NCBI RefSeq assembly: GCF_005217615.1 | Contig: NZ_SZNK01000001.1 | Coordinates: 5,814,501 to 5,878,500, forward strand | Reading direction: 5' to 3' | Length of the DNA: 64,000 bases | Origin: Brevibacillus antibioticus | GTDB lineage: Bacteria > Bacillota > Bacilli > Brevibacillales > Brevibacillaceae | In this document: positions 27,212 to 36,805 of the stretch, in pieces | Position numbering within the stretch: the stretch's first letter is position 1 | How the letters are laid out: each line of letters starts with the position of its first letter | Made by a program: the position numbers and the translations under genes | The notes under the pieces: model-generated | Databases searched by the model: none | What the model was told of the DNA's origin: nothing | Seen by the model: the letters and a program-made list of their open reading frames with translations, nothing else

Positions 27212-28402
27212 ATGAAACCAGTTGTTCGCTCCATATGTATCGGGGGACTGTTACTGGCATTGTCGGGCTGCAATTGGACATCGGAAAATCATTCGACTCT
27301 GTCCGGCACAATCGAGGCCATTGAGCTGCCGATCGTAGCGGAAGTAGGCGGATTGGTGACAAATGTTACGGCAGAAGAGGGAGATCCAATAAAAAAAGGA
27401 CAAGTGCTGGCCCAAATCGATAAACGAAGCTACCAAATGACTGTGGCAGAAGCACAGGCAGCATTGGACCAAGCAACAGCCAAATTAGAAGAGGCGAGAG
27501 CGGGTTCACGTGACACGACAATCCAAAGAAGCTTGGCCAACGTCCAGCAAGCAAATGCGAATATCCAACTGGCCCAAGCGAGAAAAAATCAGGCAGAAGC
27601 AGGAAAGGCACGTGCTGCTGAGCAGATGGCGCAGGCAGAATTGCAATGGCAGGGGGCGCAGCAGACCCTTTTGTATCAACAAAAACGACTCGAGGAAGCA
27701 ACAGCGCTCTTCGAAAAAGGAGCGATCTCTGCCAAAGACCTCGACACGCAAAAAGAAGCAGTGAATCAGGCGAAAACGCAGGCAGATCAATGGGCGGCAC
27801 AAGTAGCGCAGACACAGGCACAGTACCATTCTGCACAAGAAGACATCGCCGCTACTGTGGCCCAAATCGGTACAGCACAAGCCGCGCAAGCTGGAGCGCA
27901 GGCGGATCTCGATCAGGTGAAGGAAGGGAGTACCGATTACGCGATTCGGGCACTGCTTGCCAGCCAGCAGCAGGCGAGGGCGAAACTGGATCAAGCCTTA
28001 TTGCAGTTGGAAAAGTCCAAGATTACAGCAACAGACGATGGTACTCTCTTGCGCTCCTCTATCGAACAGGGGGAAGTAGCCAAAACAGGTACCACCTTGT
28101 TTACGATGATGAAGTCAGACCAGCTCGAGCTCGTCGTGTACATCCCGGAAGCACAATTGAATCGGGTGAAAAAGGGGCAAGAGGTTGGCATCAAGGTGGA
28201 TGCCTATCCGGAAGAGACGTTTACGGGAACGATCAGTCGCATCTCGGAAAAAGCAGAATTCACGCCGAAGAATGTACAAACATCTGATGAGCGCACCAAG
28301 CTTGTGTTCGCTGTTACGATACACATCACGGATGGACTCGACAAAATCAAACCAGGTATGCCTGCCGATGTGCTGCTGGCAGACGAGGAGGGAGGTCAAT
28401 GA
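27212..28402 (+). CDS. HlyD-family efflux adaptor lipoprotein
   Basis: A 396-residue membrane-fusion-type adaptor. The N-terminus carries a signal ending in a lipobox-like LALSGC (Cys near residue 21). A biotinyl-lipoyl half-motif lies near residues 50-75 (GGLVTNVTAEEGDPIKKGQVLAQID), followed by a long alanine/glutamine-rich coiled coil (about 80-260) and the second lipoyl half and barrel. It resembles YbhG/EmrA adaptors. The operon then encodes an ABC ATPase, an ABC-2 permease and TetR. ATG 27212 has GGTGGGGGGAA upstream. Confidence 0.9.
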   Translation: MKPVVRSICIGGLLLALSGCNWTSENHSTLSGTIEAIELPIVAEVGGLVTNVTAEEGDPIKKGQVLAQIDKRSYQMTVAEAQAALDQATAKLEEARAGSRDTTIQRSLANVQQANANIQLAQARKNQAEAGKARAAEQMAQAELQWQGAQQTLLYQQKRLEEATALFEKGAISAKDLDTQKEAVNQAKTQADQWAAQVAQTQAQYHSAQEDIAATVAQIGTAQAAQAGAQADLDQVKEGSTDYAIRALLASQQQARAKLDQALLQLEKSKITATDDGTLLRSSIEQGEVAKTGTTLFTMMKSDQLELVVYIPEAQLNRVKKGQEVGIKVDAYPEETFTGTISRISEKAEFTPKNVQTSDERTKLVFAVTIHITDGLDKIKPGMPADVLLADEEGGQ

Positions 28403-29157
28403 ACGCCGCTATCCAATGCGAGCATTTGACGAAGCGTTTTGGAGATCGAGTAGCTGTGAACAGCTTGACGCTGACAGTTCCGCGAGGTTCGATTTACGGT
28501 TTTTTGGGTCCGAATGGCTCAGGGAAATCGACCACAATCCGGATGCTTTGTGGTTTGCTAACCCCGACGACGGGAAAGGGGACGGTTCTTGGCTTCGATG
28601 TCATGACACAGAGCGAGGAAATTAAGCAGCGGATCGGATATATGTCGCAAAAGTTCAGCCTGTATGAAGATTTGACAGTGGAAGAGAATCTCGATTTTTA
28701 TGCCGGAGTATATCAATTAAACAGTGCAGAACGTAAGCAGCGGAAGGCGGAACTGATTGAGATGGCAGGCCTGACAGGCAGGGAAAAGCAGCTTGCCGGT
28801 TCGCTGTCAGGGGGATGGAAGCAACGCCTCGCGCTCTCCTGCGCTCTTTTGCACAAGCCGGAGCTGTTGATTTTGGACGAACCGACAGCAGGAGTCGATC
28901 CTGTTTCCCGCCGGATTTTTTGGGACGTGATTCATGAGCTGGCGAGACAGGGGATCACCGTGCTGGTGACCACACATTACATGGATGAGGCGCAGACTTG
29001 CGATTGGATCGGCTTTATCTTTTTCGGCAATCTGCTGGCGGAAGGCACTCCACAAGTGCTGATTGATCGTATGGGAGTAGGCAATTTGGAGGATGTCTTC
29101 ATCGATCTGGTTAGGCGGGAGGAAGCCAGACAGGCGGCGGAGGAGGGAGTCCAATGA
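28399..29157 (+). CDS. ABC transporter ATP-binding protein
   Basis: A 252-residue ATPase of a drug-type ABC-2 exporter. Walker A GPNGSGKST is near residues 35-43, Q-loop YMSQKFS near 84, signature LSGGWKQRL near 135, Walker B LLILDEPTAGVDP near 155-167, and switch histidine TTHYMDE near 194. The ATGA overlap with the HlyD gene upstream and with the permease gene downstream indicates a coupled export unit. Confidence 0.93.
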   Translation: MNAAIQCEHLTKRFGDRVAVNSLTLTVPRGSIYGFLGPNGSGKSTTIRMLCGLLTPTTGKGTVLGFDVMTQSEEIKQRIGYMSQKFSLYEDLTVEENLDFYAGVYQLNSAERKQRKAELIEMAGLTGREKQLAGSLSGGWKQRLALSCALLHKPELLILDEPTAGVDPVSRRIFWDVIHELARQGITVLVTTHYMDEAQTCDWIGFIFFGNLLAEGTPQVLIDRMGVGNLEDVFIDLVRREEARQAAEEGVQ

Positions 29158-30293
29158 GGCATTTTGTCTGGGAGCGTTACTGGTCTGTTGTGAAGAAGGA
29201 AGTCATCCAAATCAAACGGGACCGTCCCAGTCTAGCGATTGCACTGGTCATGCCGCTGATGCTGTTGTTTTTGTTCGGATATGCTGTCAATACAGACGTG
29301 AATGACATCCAGATGGCCGTCTGGAATCAAAGCCCTTCTGCTGCCAGTCGAGAGCTGGTAGATCAATTCGTCCATACGCATGTATTCGAAGTGGCAGCCC
29401 ATGTAAATAGCTACAAGGAGATCGAAGCCATGTTAGACGATGGCTCCGTAAATGTAGGGCTCATTATCGGACCTGACTACACCCGCAAGCGTGATCGCAA
29501 CGAACCGGTAGACGTGCAAATGCTCATTAATGGCTCCGATCCGAATATCGCCCGCACTGCGACCTCTCAAGCGCAGTTGATCGTCCAGCACAAAGCGATC
29601 ACGTTGCAGGAAATGAAGCTGCAAAAACAAGGCTTGGGGGAGCTGGAACAGCCACTCGGCTTGGATACACGCGTGCTGTTTAACCCCAATATGGAGAGTA
29701 TCGTCTTCAATATTCCCGGCTTGATCGGCTTGATTATGCAAAACGTCACGATGATTCTGACGGCGTTTTCCCTCGTACGAGAGAAGGAGCGGGGAACGAT
29801 GGAACAGTTAATCGTGACGCCGATACGCCCATTGGAGCTGATGCTCGGAAAAATTACCCCCTATGTAGGTGTAGGTCTCTTCTCGTTTTGTCTGGTCCTA
29901 TTGGTTGGAACGTATTGGTTCGGAGTCCCGGTCAAAGGCAGCATTTCGCTTTTGGTGACTTTGTCTGTCTTGTTTTTGGTGACGACGCTTCTCTTGGGCA
30001 TTTTCATTTCTACGGTGGCAAAGACCCAGCTTCAAGCAATGCAAATGGCATTCGCCTTTATCCTGCCTAGCGTGCTTCTCTCCGGCTTTATGTTCCCGCG
30101 CGATTCGATGCCGCTCGTGATACAATGGGTAGGCGGGCTCGTCCCGTTGACCTATTTTCTGGAAATCCTGCGGGGAATTTTCTTAAAGGGCGTGGGCATC
30201 GATGCGCTCTGGAAGGATGTCGTCGGAATGAGCGGCTTTTGTCTCTTGATCCTGACCGTCGCTATCCTGCGATTCCGCAAGAAGATCGAATAA
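29154..30293 (+). CDS. ABC-2 type transporter permease
   Basis: A 379-residue permease: one N-terminal helix (PSLAIALVMPLMLLFLFGYAV), a large extracytoplasmic domain (about residues 45-170), and five C-terminal helices with the REKERGTMEQLIVTPIRPLELMLGK coupling helix between the second and third. This is the YhhJ/YbhR arrangement, which usually works as a homodimer or heterodimer. Only one permease gene is present, so a homodimer is implied. It pairs with the ATPase and adaptor encoded upstream. Confidence 0.92.
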   Translation: MRHFVWERYWSVVKKEVIQIKRDRPSLAIALVMPLMLLFLFGYAVNTDVNDIQMAVWNQSPSAASRELVDQFVHTHVFEVAAHVNSYKEIEAMLDDGSVNVGLIIGPDYTRKRDRNEPVDVQMLINGSDPNIARTATSQAQLIVQHKAITLQEMKLQKQGLGELEQPLGLDTRVLFNPNMESIVFNIPGLIGLIMQNVTMILTAFSLVREKERGTMEQLIVTPIRPLELMLGKITPYVGVGLFSFCLVLLVGTYWFGVPVKGSISLLVTLSVLFLVTTLLLGIFISTVAKTQLQAMQMAFAFILPSVLLSGFMFPRDSMPLVIQWVGGLVPLTYFLEILRGIFLKGVGIDALWKDVVGMSGFCLLILTVAILRFRKKIE

Positions 30294-30307
30294 GAGGAGC
30301 GTAATGG

Positions 30308-30991
30308 GTGATGAACAAGCCGCCAACATTTGTAGAAGGCCTGTTGCAATATGTAGAAGAGTTGAAAGATGAGAGTGAGATGACGGAGAAGCAGCGCAAT
30401 ATTTTGCGTGCATCAGTGAAGTTGTTCGCTGAAAAAGGCTTCCATGCCAGCTCCACCTCTGAAATTGCCAAAGAAGCAGGAGTGGCAGAGGGAACGATTT
30501 TTCGCCACTATAAATCGAAAAAGGATATTTTACTTGCCGTCGTTGCACCTGTATTGGTCAAATTCGCGGCGCCGTTTATCTTGAAAGATGTCCGTGAGAT
30601 CTTCAAAGAGCAGAATCATAAAACATTCTCTCAAATCGTGACAGAGCTGTACCGAAACCGGATCGATTTGGTGCTGGCGAATGAAAAGCATATTCGGATC
30701 TTGCTGCAAGAAGCTTTTTTCCATGACGAAATCAGGGAAGCACTGATCGCTACCGTTTTCACGGGTGTGAAGGAGATGGCAAACAAGCTGATCGAAGCAA
30801 AGGTAGAGGTCGGCGAATTGCGTCCGCTCCCGACACAGGCTGTCTTTCGGGCGATCCTGTCCTCGATGATCGGGCTCGTTTTGTTCCGGCAAGTTTTAGA
30901 TACCGATGAATTTACGCAGTTCAGCGACGACGAGCAAATCGCCCTGACCGTAGATATTTTGCTTAACGGGATTGGAAATCACTCTATCTAA
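30308..30991 (+). CDS. TetR/AcrR-family transcriptional regulator
   Basis: A 227-residue repressor with the TetR helix-turn-helix at residues 25-70 (ILRASVKLFAEKGFHASSTSEIAKEAGVAEGTIFRHYKSK) and an all-helical ligand domain. The start may be GTG 30308 (9 bases after AGGAG) or ATG 30311. It ends the exporter operon, and the AGTGA-N4-TCACT sites at 27095-27184 are its likely targets. The ligand is unknown. Confidence 0.9.
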   Translation: MMNKPPTFVEGLLQYVEELKDESEMTEKQRNILRASVKLFAEKGFHASSTSEIAKEAGVAEGTIFRHYKSKKDILLAVVAPVLVKFAAPFILKDVREIFKEQNHKTFSQIVTELYRNRIDLVLANEKHIRILLQEAFFHDEIREALIATVFTGVKEMANKLIEAKVEVGELRPLPTQAVFRAILSSMIGLVLFRQVLDTDEFTQFSDDEQIALTVDILLNGIGNHSI

Positions 30992-31056
30992 AATTTTTTA
31001 TCGATAAGTGAACATTTTTCTCTCTATTTGGGTATAGAAATCCCTTCTGGGAATGG

Positions 31057-31062
31057 TATAAT
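31057..31062 (+). promoter_or_regulatory. Likely -10 box for purU
   Basis: TATAAT at 31057-31062, 40 bp before the purU start; a weak TAGAAA -35 lies 16 bp upstream. Typical sigma-A -10 element. Confidence 0.5.
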
Positions 31063-31102
31063 TGCAAACAACTTTTTGCTGTTTTTTGGAGGAGAGTAAA
31101 CC

Positions 31103-31999
31103 ATGCAATTGTTATCAGAGAGAGAATGGCTCGCGTATCGAGAGAAAAACAAAGATCGTGCACGCATGCTGATTTCTTGCCCGGATCGCGCGGGTATCGT
31201 CGCGGCGGTGTCGAACTTCTTGTTCCAACAAGGAGCAAACATCGTTCAATCTGACCAGTACACGACCGATCCGGAAACAGGCCGCTTCTTTATGCGCATT
31301 GAATTCGATCTCATCAATCTTGACGAGCGCTGCGAAGAGATCAAGCAAGCATTCAGCCCAGTAGCCGAGAGCTTTGGCATGGAATGGTCGCTGGTCGAAG
31401 CGAACAAGCGCAAAAAGGTTGCGTTGTTTGTTTCCAAAGAGGATCACTGTCTTTTGGAGCTCTTGTGGCGCTGGAAGTCCGGGGAGCTGTTCGCGGATAT
31501 CGCGGTTGTCGTCAGCAACCATCCTGACATGCAGGAGACTGTCGAGTCCTTCGGTATTCCGTATCGTTGTATTCCAGTCACGAAGGATAACAAGCCGCAG
31601 GCAGAAGAAGAGCAGATTGCGGCAGCAGAGGGCGTCGATCTGATCGTGCTGGCTCGCTACATGCAGATTTTGTCCCCGCGCTTTTTGGAGGACTACGCGA
31701 TGCGGATTATCAATATCCACCATTCCTTCCTCCCAGCCTTTGTCGGAGCGAAGCCTTACGAGCAGGCGTATCGCCGCGGCGTGAAGCTGATCGGAGCGAC
31801 TGCGCATTACGTCACGGAAGAGCTGGATGCAGGACCGATTATCGAGCAAGACGTTCAACGTGTATCGCATCAGGAAGATGTCGAGACACTGAAGCAGCTG
31901 GGACGTCAGGTAGAGCGTACGGTGCTGGCACGTGCAGTTCGTTGGCATCTGGAGGATCGGGTGCTGGTGTACGGCAATAAGACAATTGTGTTTCCATAA
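31103..31999 (+). CDS. purU: Formyltetrahydrofolate deformylase
   Basis: A 298-residue enzyme that hydrolyses 10-formyl-THF to THF and formate, balancing one-carbon pools. An N-terminal ACT domain ([34 protein letters not shown], residues 13-46) is followed by the formyltransferase fold. Catalytic residues are seen in [17 protein letters not shown] (near 208-224) and the aspartate in [12 protein letters not shown] (near 244-255). ATG 31103 follows TGGAGGAG. Monocistronic with a strong terminator. Confidence 0.95.
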   Translation: MQLLSEREWLAYREKNKDRARMLISCPDRAGIVAAVSNFLFQQGANIVQSDQYTTDPETGRFFMRIEFDLINLDERCEEIKQAFSPVAESFGMEWSLVEANKRKKVALFVSKEDHCLLELLWRWKSGELFADIAVVVSNHPDMQETVESFGIPYRCIPVTKDNKPQAEEEQIAAAEGVDLIVLARYMQILSPRFLEDYAMRIINIHHSFLPAFVGAKPYEQAYRRGVKLIGATAHYVTEELDAGPIIEQDVQRVSHQEDVETLKQLGRQVERTVLARAVRWHLEDRVLVYGNKTIVFP

Positions 32000-32009
32000 G
32001 CATTGCATA

Positions 32010-32052
32010 TAAAAAGAGGCCTTCCTTTTTGAGGAAGAGCCTCTTTTTTGCA
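32010..32052 (+). terminator. Terminator after purU
   Basis: Stem AAAAAGAGGC...GAGCCTCTTTTTT with inner CTTCC/GGAAG pairing; strong intrinsic terminator. Confidence 0.85.
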
Positions 32053-32160
32053 TTTTTTTCCATAAGAAGAGATTTTCCATTTTTTGATTCGTCATAGTAG
32101 GTGTACGACAAAAAGGCAAAAGCTGCGCAGCAACCTTTTTGGCTGGAGGGGAGCAACCAC

Positions 32161-32706
32161 ATGGAGGACGACAAAGAGATTATCGAGCAGGTGCTTCAAG
32201 GCAACAAAGAAGCATACGAGCAGATCATTCTCAAATATCAGGGTAGAGTACTTTCGCTGATTCATAAAATGCTTGGTTATCCGCAAGAGAAGCAGGATAT
32301 CGTTCAAGAGATATTTATGAAGGCTTATTACCATTTACCTCAGTATAAGCCGCAACACAAATTCTCGTCCTGGCTCTATCGCATCACAGCGAATCACTGT
32401 CTGGACGAGATTCGCAGAAGGAAGCGAACGCCCTATGTCGGGGAAATGGATTTTGACGTGAGTGATCCTGCTACGCCAGAAACGGTCTATTTGGAAAAAG
32501 AGCAAAAGACGATTCTTCAGCAGCGGATGAAGAGCTTGGAGAGAAACTACCGGGTTGTTCTCGAAATGCGTTATCTCCAGTCCCTCACCTATGAAGAGAT
32601 TGGTAAATCATTGGGCATACCGCTCAGTACTGTGCGAACACGTATTGCTCATGGGAAAAAGAAGCTTCGGAAGATCATTCAGCAATCGGGTAAAGGAGGG
32701 AAATAG
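32161..32706 (+). CDS. ECF-type RNA polymerase sigma factor
   Basis: A 181-residue sigma-70 family factor with region 2 (ILKYQGRVLSLIHKMLGYPQEKQDIVQEIFMKAYYHLPQY...WLYRITANHCLDEIRRRKR) and region 4 (VLEMRYLQSLTYEEIGKSLGIPLSTVRTRIAHGKKKLRK). ATG 32161 has AGGGGAG 8 bases ahead; a longer GTG frame from 32101 lacks a site. The next gene, 5 bp on, is its presumed anti-sigma factor. It resembles the SigV/SigX/YlaC group, but no specific orthology can be set from the sequence alone. Confidence 0.9.
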   Translation: MEDDKEIIEQVLQGNKEAYEQIILKYQGRVLSLIHKMLGYPQEKQDIVQEIFMKAYYHLPQYKPQHKFSSWLYRITANHCLDEIRRRKRTPYVGEMDFDVSDPATPETVYLEKEQKTILQQRMKSLERNYRVVLEMRYLQSLTYEEIGKSLGIPLSTVRTRIAHGKKKLRKIIQQSGKGGK

Positions 32707-32711
32707 TATCT

Positions 32712-34484
32712 ATGGGATGTCTGAAAACGAAACAACTCATTGATTATTTGGAAGATCATCTGTCCAGTGTTGAGCGGCAAGAATTCGAAGCGCATCTGGA
32801 GAAGTGCCTTCACTGCCACGAGGCGTTAGACAGTTTTGTTGAAGATGTATATCGCATGGAAGTAGCTACGAAAGAAGAGCTACAGAAGGAGCGGATAGCC
32901 GGAACAATCATAGAGAAGCTACCTGATTATCCCCTTGGCATCCTGAAGCTAAAACCTCTGGAAGAAGCCCAGCTACAAATCGGATGGAAGAGAAGGGGGA
33001 ACAATCTGATGAAAAAATCAGCATTGGCCGTAGCGAGTATCACCGCTGTAGTAGCGATAGGGATAGCAATATTACCTTTGTTTACTACGTATGTGAGCGG
33101 TCTGTATGCACATCAACTTGCAAATGAAAGCAAAGTTACGAGTCAAGGTATCTTTTCCACGATCAAAGGTTTGGACGCAGGTGTGAAGCAAGCGGCCAAC
33201 AATGGATTTGCGCAACCGCTTAGTTTGTCTGCTATAGATCAGGGAATAGCACTGGAAATCAAAGAAGTTTTGGCTGATCCATTGCGGATCATGATTGCTG
33301 GTGTAGCGAAGGATAAAGAAGGGAAGTACCTCAAGGAAAAAATGCAAACTTGGGACGGCGAAATCACATTGAAGGACAAAGATGGTAAAATATTGAAACC
33401 CTTTTATTCGACAGATTTTAAGGGGGATTTACCAGCAAAGCAAGAGAGTTCCATACCGGAAAATTTAAATTGGTATACAGAAAGCCTTGATAACTACCAA
33501 ATTTTCCAACGGGAGTTAAACAACTTTTTCAACGACGATCATCCACTGCCGGATGAAATTATCGTAGAATATAACGTTACTGAGATTAAGTGTCGTGAGA
33601 ACGGAAAGATAACCAGAACGATCCAAGGAAACTGGAACTTTCAAATTCCTGTCGATATGAAAAAAGCAAAACAAGCCACGGAAACTGTCCATATCAATCA
33701 GCAATATACCAGCCCGCAGGGGACTGTTTTTGCTATCAAAGAAATGAAGTTCGCACCGAGCGGAACTGTACTTGTCATAGAGACAAATATCAAAGGCGGT
33801 TACGATCGGGATATGTACACCTTCCAGATTCTTGACGAAAAAGGAGCCGTTGTCGCAAGTTGGGAAGATGTGAGAGGGAGATATCCTGATGGCAATAACG
33901 GGTATACAATGGGAAAGAACGTCATAGCATTCGCGAGTGTCGTTCAATACAACACAAAAGACAAAACAACTTTTTTTTCGGTTTTCTCCCCCCTTGATCC
34001 AAATAAAAAATATACGTTGAAGCTTGGTGAAATCAACAAGTTGGAGAAAGCAAATTTTAAAACGCCAAAGCTCACTCTTGCAAGTCTAGTAGAGAAACCG
34101 GTAACAGTAGATCAAAATGGGAGTACCATTATGTTCGGTAAAGCGGAGTTGAAGAAGGATAAATTTGGGATTGATAGAATCGAGATAGACATCAAGGGTA
34201 TGCTGGGAAAAGATATTGTAGAGGTTGAAGGCTGGGAAGCTGAAGACGAGCATGGAACAGAACGGAGTATAGATTACATTGGGGAAAAAAGTAAGGATAA
34301 AAATGGGAATGTCGTAATGGAGGGCAAACTTTCTATGAAAACTGCCGATTTTAAAATAAAACCTGGAAAATCAGTAGCAGCACCTCCAGACAAGGAAATT
34401 AAGGAACTGACGATTCAATACCTCTATGAGCGAAAAATTCAGCCTGATGTTAGCTGGGAAGTACCTTTACAAGCCAAAAAGTAA
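32712..34484 (+). CDS. Transmembrane anti-sigma factor with DUF4179-type ectodomain
   Basis: A 590-residue protein. The cytoplasmic N-terminus has a zinc-finger anti-sigma motif (FEAHLEKCLHC, HxxxCxxC pattern near residues 27-37). One membrane helix follows (about 97-125, ALAVASITAVVAIGIAILPLF). The remaining 460 residues are extracytoplasmic, with the SAIDQGIALEIKEVLADPLRIMIAGVAKD segment typical of DUF4179. It probably holds the upstream sigma factor inactive until an envelope signal. The ectodomain region is more A+T rich than the neighbouring genes. Confidence 0.85.
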   Translation: MGCLKTKQLIDYLEDHLSSVERQEFEAHLEKCLHCHEALDSFVEDVYRMEVATKEELQKERIAGTIIEKLPDYPLGILKLKPLEEAQLQIGWKRRGNNLMKKSALAVASITAVVAIGIAILPLFTTYVSGLYAHQLANESKVTSQGIFSTIKGLDAGVKQAANNGFAQPLSLSAIDQGIALEIKEVLADPLRIMIAGVAKDKEGKYLKEKMQTWDGEITLKDKDGKILKPFYSTDFKGDLPAKQESSIPENLNWYTESLDNYQIFQRELNNFFNDDHPLPDEIIVEYNVTEIKCRENGKITRTIQGNWNFQIPVDMKKAKQATETVHINQQYTSPQGTVFAIKEMKFAPSGTVLVIETNIKGGYDRDMYTFQILDEKGAVVASWEDVRGRYPDGNNGYTMGKNVIAFASVVQYNTKDKTTFFSVFSPLDPNKKYTLKLGEINKLEKANFKTPKLTLASLVEKPVTVDQNGSTIMFGKAELKKDKFGIDRIEIDIKGMLGKDIVEVEGWEAEDEHGTERSIDYIGEKSKDKNGNVVMEGKLSMKTADFKIKPGKSVAAPPDKEIKELTIQYLYERKIQPDVSWEVPLQAKK

Positions 34485-34505
34485 GAATGGGATTGTTGTA
34501 GAAAA

Positions 34506-34553
34506 GGGCGCGTCTCAATAGCCGAAATAATGGCTATGCGAGCGCCCTTTTTC
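34506..34553. terminator. Terminator between anti-sigma gene and LysR gene
   Basis: Long stem: GGGCGC/GCGCCC outside and ATAGCC/GGCTAT inside, with TTTTT on the plus strand; serves two convergent genes. Confidence 0.85.
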
Positions 34554-34571
34554 ATATATTCTCTCCTACAC

Positions 34572-35465
34572 TCACGAAGACCTCTCACGCTTTACCAATT
34601 CCAGAAACTGAGCGACAACAGGCCGCTGCTCTGTCCCATCGTCACGCGTGCAGACATACAAGGGACGCTTGACCTCTACCCCTGGCACAGTTACACGCCC
34701 GACCTCCCCACGCTCTACCATATCCCTAACGGCCAGAGCAGGAGCCAACATCGTCCCATATCCCGCGCGAACGGATTGGATAGATTCGACCAGACCGTGA
34801 TACTGAATACCGACCTGTGGACGTTTCACACCATGTTCGCGACAGAGGGCAAAAAGCCAATCGCGGGTAGAACTGCCTTGCTCCCGCAACAAAAAGGGTT
34901 CCTCTACGAGCTGCTCTATACGGATCTCTTTTCCTGCAAGAGGATGATGGGCGGGCAAAATAAACCAATAGGGTACATCCATCAAATGCTGCCGATTGAT
35001 AGGCAGCACATCCCATGATTCCTTGAGAATAACGGCTACATCGACCTCACAGCTAAGAAGCAGTTCAATGGATTGCATGGAATTACGCGTGCGAATTTCC
35101 ACATCGACTCCTTCATAATCACGCTTGTACTGAGCCAGCCACTGTGGCACGAGATAATGGGAGGGGAGATAGGTAGAGGCAATCCTTAGTCGTCCTTTCT
35201 TCCCTTGTTTGATTTCTGTCAGATGTGATTCGATTTCGCGTTCCCAGTCGTAAATACGGCGTGCTTTTTCAAAAAGAAAGCGCCCCTCATAGGTGAGAGA
35301 AATGCCGCGACCATCCGGGATGAGCAAGGTCATGTCCAATTCACTTTCGAGCTTGCGGATTTGGGCACTTACGGCAGGTTGGCTGATCGAGAGTGAGATT
35401 GCTGCTTCGGTGACACTGCCTCGTGACGCGACTTCTACGAAAATACGGAGAGCATGTAAGTTCAT
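34572..35465 (-). CDS. LysR-family regulator (CysL/YwfK-like)
   Basis: A 297-residue LTTR. The HTH lies at residues 4-62 (LRIFVEVASRGSVTEAAISLSISQPAVSAQIRKLE), the linker helix follows, and an inducer-binding domain spans about 90-295. The best resemblance in memory is to CysL/YwfK-type regulators, without certainty. It is divergent from an MFS gene (35591) with 125 bp between them, and a TCATAA-N7-TTATGA dyad lies close to its own start, so control of that MFS gene is likely. Confidence 0.88.
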   Translation of the reverse strand: MNLHALRIFVEVASRGSVTEAAISLSISQPAVSAQIRKLESELDMTLLIPDGRGISLTYEGRFLFEKARRIYDWEREIESHLTEIKQGKKGRLRIASTYLPSHYLVPQWLAQYKRDYEGVDVEIRTRNSMQSIELLLSCEVDVAVILKESWDVLPINRQHLMDVPYWFILPAHHPLAGKEIRIEQLVEEPFLLREQGSSTRDWLFALCREHGVKRPQVGIQYHGLVESIQSVRAGYGTMLAPALAVRDMVERGEVGRVTVPGVEVKRPLYVCTRDDGTEQRPVVAQFLELVKRERSS

Positions 35466-35478
35466 CCTGTACCTCGAT

Positions 35479-35497
35479 TCATAACGTTTGTTTATGA
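35479..35497. promoter_or_regulatory. LysR-type dyad
   Basis: TCATAA (35479-35484) and TTATGA (35492-35497), 6-bp arms with a 7-bp spacer, in the divergent region between the LysR and MFS genes. This has the size of an LTTR recognition site (T-N11-A core). Confidence 0.55.
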
Positions 35498-35590
35498 GTG
35501 ATAGATAAAGATGTATTAGAAATGATGAATCATTGCGCGTAAGGTATAACTCAGAAAGACGTAAAAACGAGTTGAGAGAAGGATCAGGAG

Positions 35591-36805
35591 ATGAGAGAAA
35601 TCAGTGGAAAGACACAAGTCGTAGCAGTCGCACTGGTGACAGCATTATGCATGATAGGAGATTCGATGCTGTACGTCGTGCTTCCTCTTTTCTGGAAAGA
35701 GGCGGGGTTAACATCGCTGTGGGAAGTGGGGGTATTGCTTGCGGTGAACCGTTTCATCCGTGTACCACTCGGCCCTCTTGTTGGAAAATGGTATGAGCGC
35801 TCGGGCGGACGCACGGGTTTGATTGTGGCAGTGGTGCTGGCTTTTCTGACGACACTTTCGTACAGCTTGGAAGGCTTTTGGCTGTGGCTTGTGATGCGAT
35901 GCTTGTGGGGAGTGGCTTGGACATTTTTAAGATTAGGTGCGTTTTCCTTGATCGTGGGTGTTTCCAAAGGGCATAATCGCGGGCAGCTCATGGGCTTGTA
36001 CAACGGACTGTATCGATTGGGCAGCCTTGGCGGCATGCTGGTCGGAGCGCTGCTGGCCTCTTGGTATGGGCTTTCTGTTGCCTCCATCGCACTTGCGGTG
36101 CCTTCCTTGTTAGCATTCATTCTTATTTTTCGCTATATACGGCCTTCCTTTACCAGTCAGCATCCGACAGACGTGAAGCAGATGGATACAGGAAAACGCT
36201 TGTGGAGTCAGACGCAGGTGCTGTTGACGCTGATGACGGGATTGCTCGTCACGATGGTGTACCAGGGGGTGTTTACCTCCACATTAAGTAGAGTGATCGA
36301 AGTACGCGAACCGCTCATCATGATGGGCGGAGTCGTGCTCGGGGCAGCGGTGATTGCAAGTGTCATCCAAGGCATTCGCTGGGGGTGGGAGCCGTGGGCT
36401 GCCCCATTGGTAGGCAAATTGTCGGACAGGTATGGCCGGACAAAACTATTCATCGGGACGTTGCTAGTCGCGTCCGTTCTGTTTGCCTCGTTGCAGGCAA
36501 CGTCTTCGCTAGTGCTATGGTTTGCGATTTTATTCGGCATCCAGTCGACCGCGACGATTATTACGACCGTGATGGATACCCTTGCGGCAGATGAAGCTGC
36601 CAGACATGCCAACAGCCACGCGGTAATGACGCAATACTCAGTCACGAGTGATCTGGGCGCGGCGTTGGGGCCGCTCCTTGCTTTCTGGCTGGATGAACAC
36701 GTAGGGCTGAGTCTGGTGTACATCGGAATAGCGATGATTTTGCTTCTGGTTGGTCTTGTATGGCTGTGGCGACCAAAGCTGGTCAAGATGGAAAGCGCTT
36801 CTTGA
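35591..36805 (+). CDS. MFS transporter (12-helix)
   Basis: A 404-residue major facilitator with N-terminal LVTALCMIGDSMLYVVLPLFW, a motif-A-like stretch GPLVGKWYERSGGRTGLIVAV (near residue 60), and a repeat in the second half (APLVGKLSDRYGRTKLF, near 265). It resembles YfkF-like and other presumed drug or metabolite exporters; the substrate is unknown. ATG 35591 follows AAGGATCAGGAG. Divergent from its presumed LysR regulator. Its last 23 bp overlap the convergent esterase gene. Confidence 0.88.
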   Translation: MREISGKTQVVAVALVTALCMIGDSMLYVVLPLFWKEAGLTSLWEVGVLLAVNRFIRVPLGPLVGKWYERSGGRTGLIVAVVLAFLTTLSYSLEGFWLWLVMRCLWGVAWTFLRLGAFSLIVGVSKGHNRGQLMGLYNGLYRLGSLGGMLVGALLASWYGLSVASIALAVPSLLAFILIFRYIRPSFTSQHPTDVKQMDTGKRLWSQTQVLLTLMTGLLVTMVYQGVFTSTLSRVIEVREPLIMMGGVVLGAAVIASVIQGIRWGWEPWAAPLVGKLSDRYGRTKLFIGTLLVASVLFASLQATSSLVLWFAILFGIQSTATIITTVMDTLAADEAARHANSHAVMTQYSVTSDLGAALGPLLAFWLDEHVGLSLVYIGIAMILLLVGLVWLWRPKLVKMESAS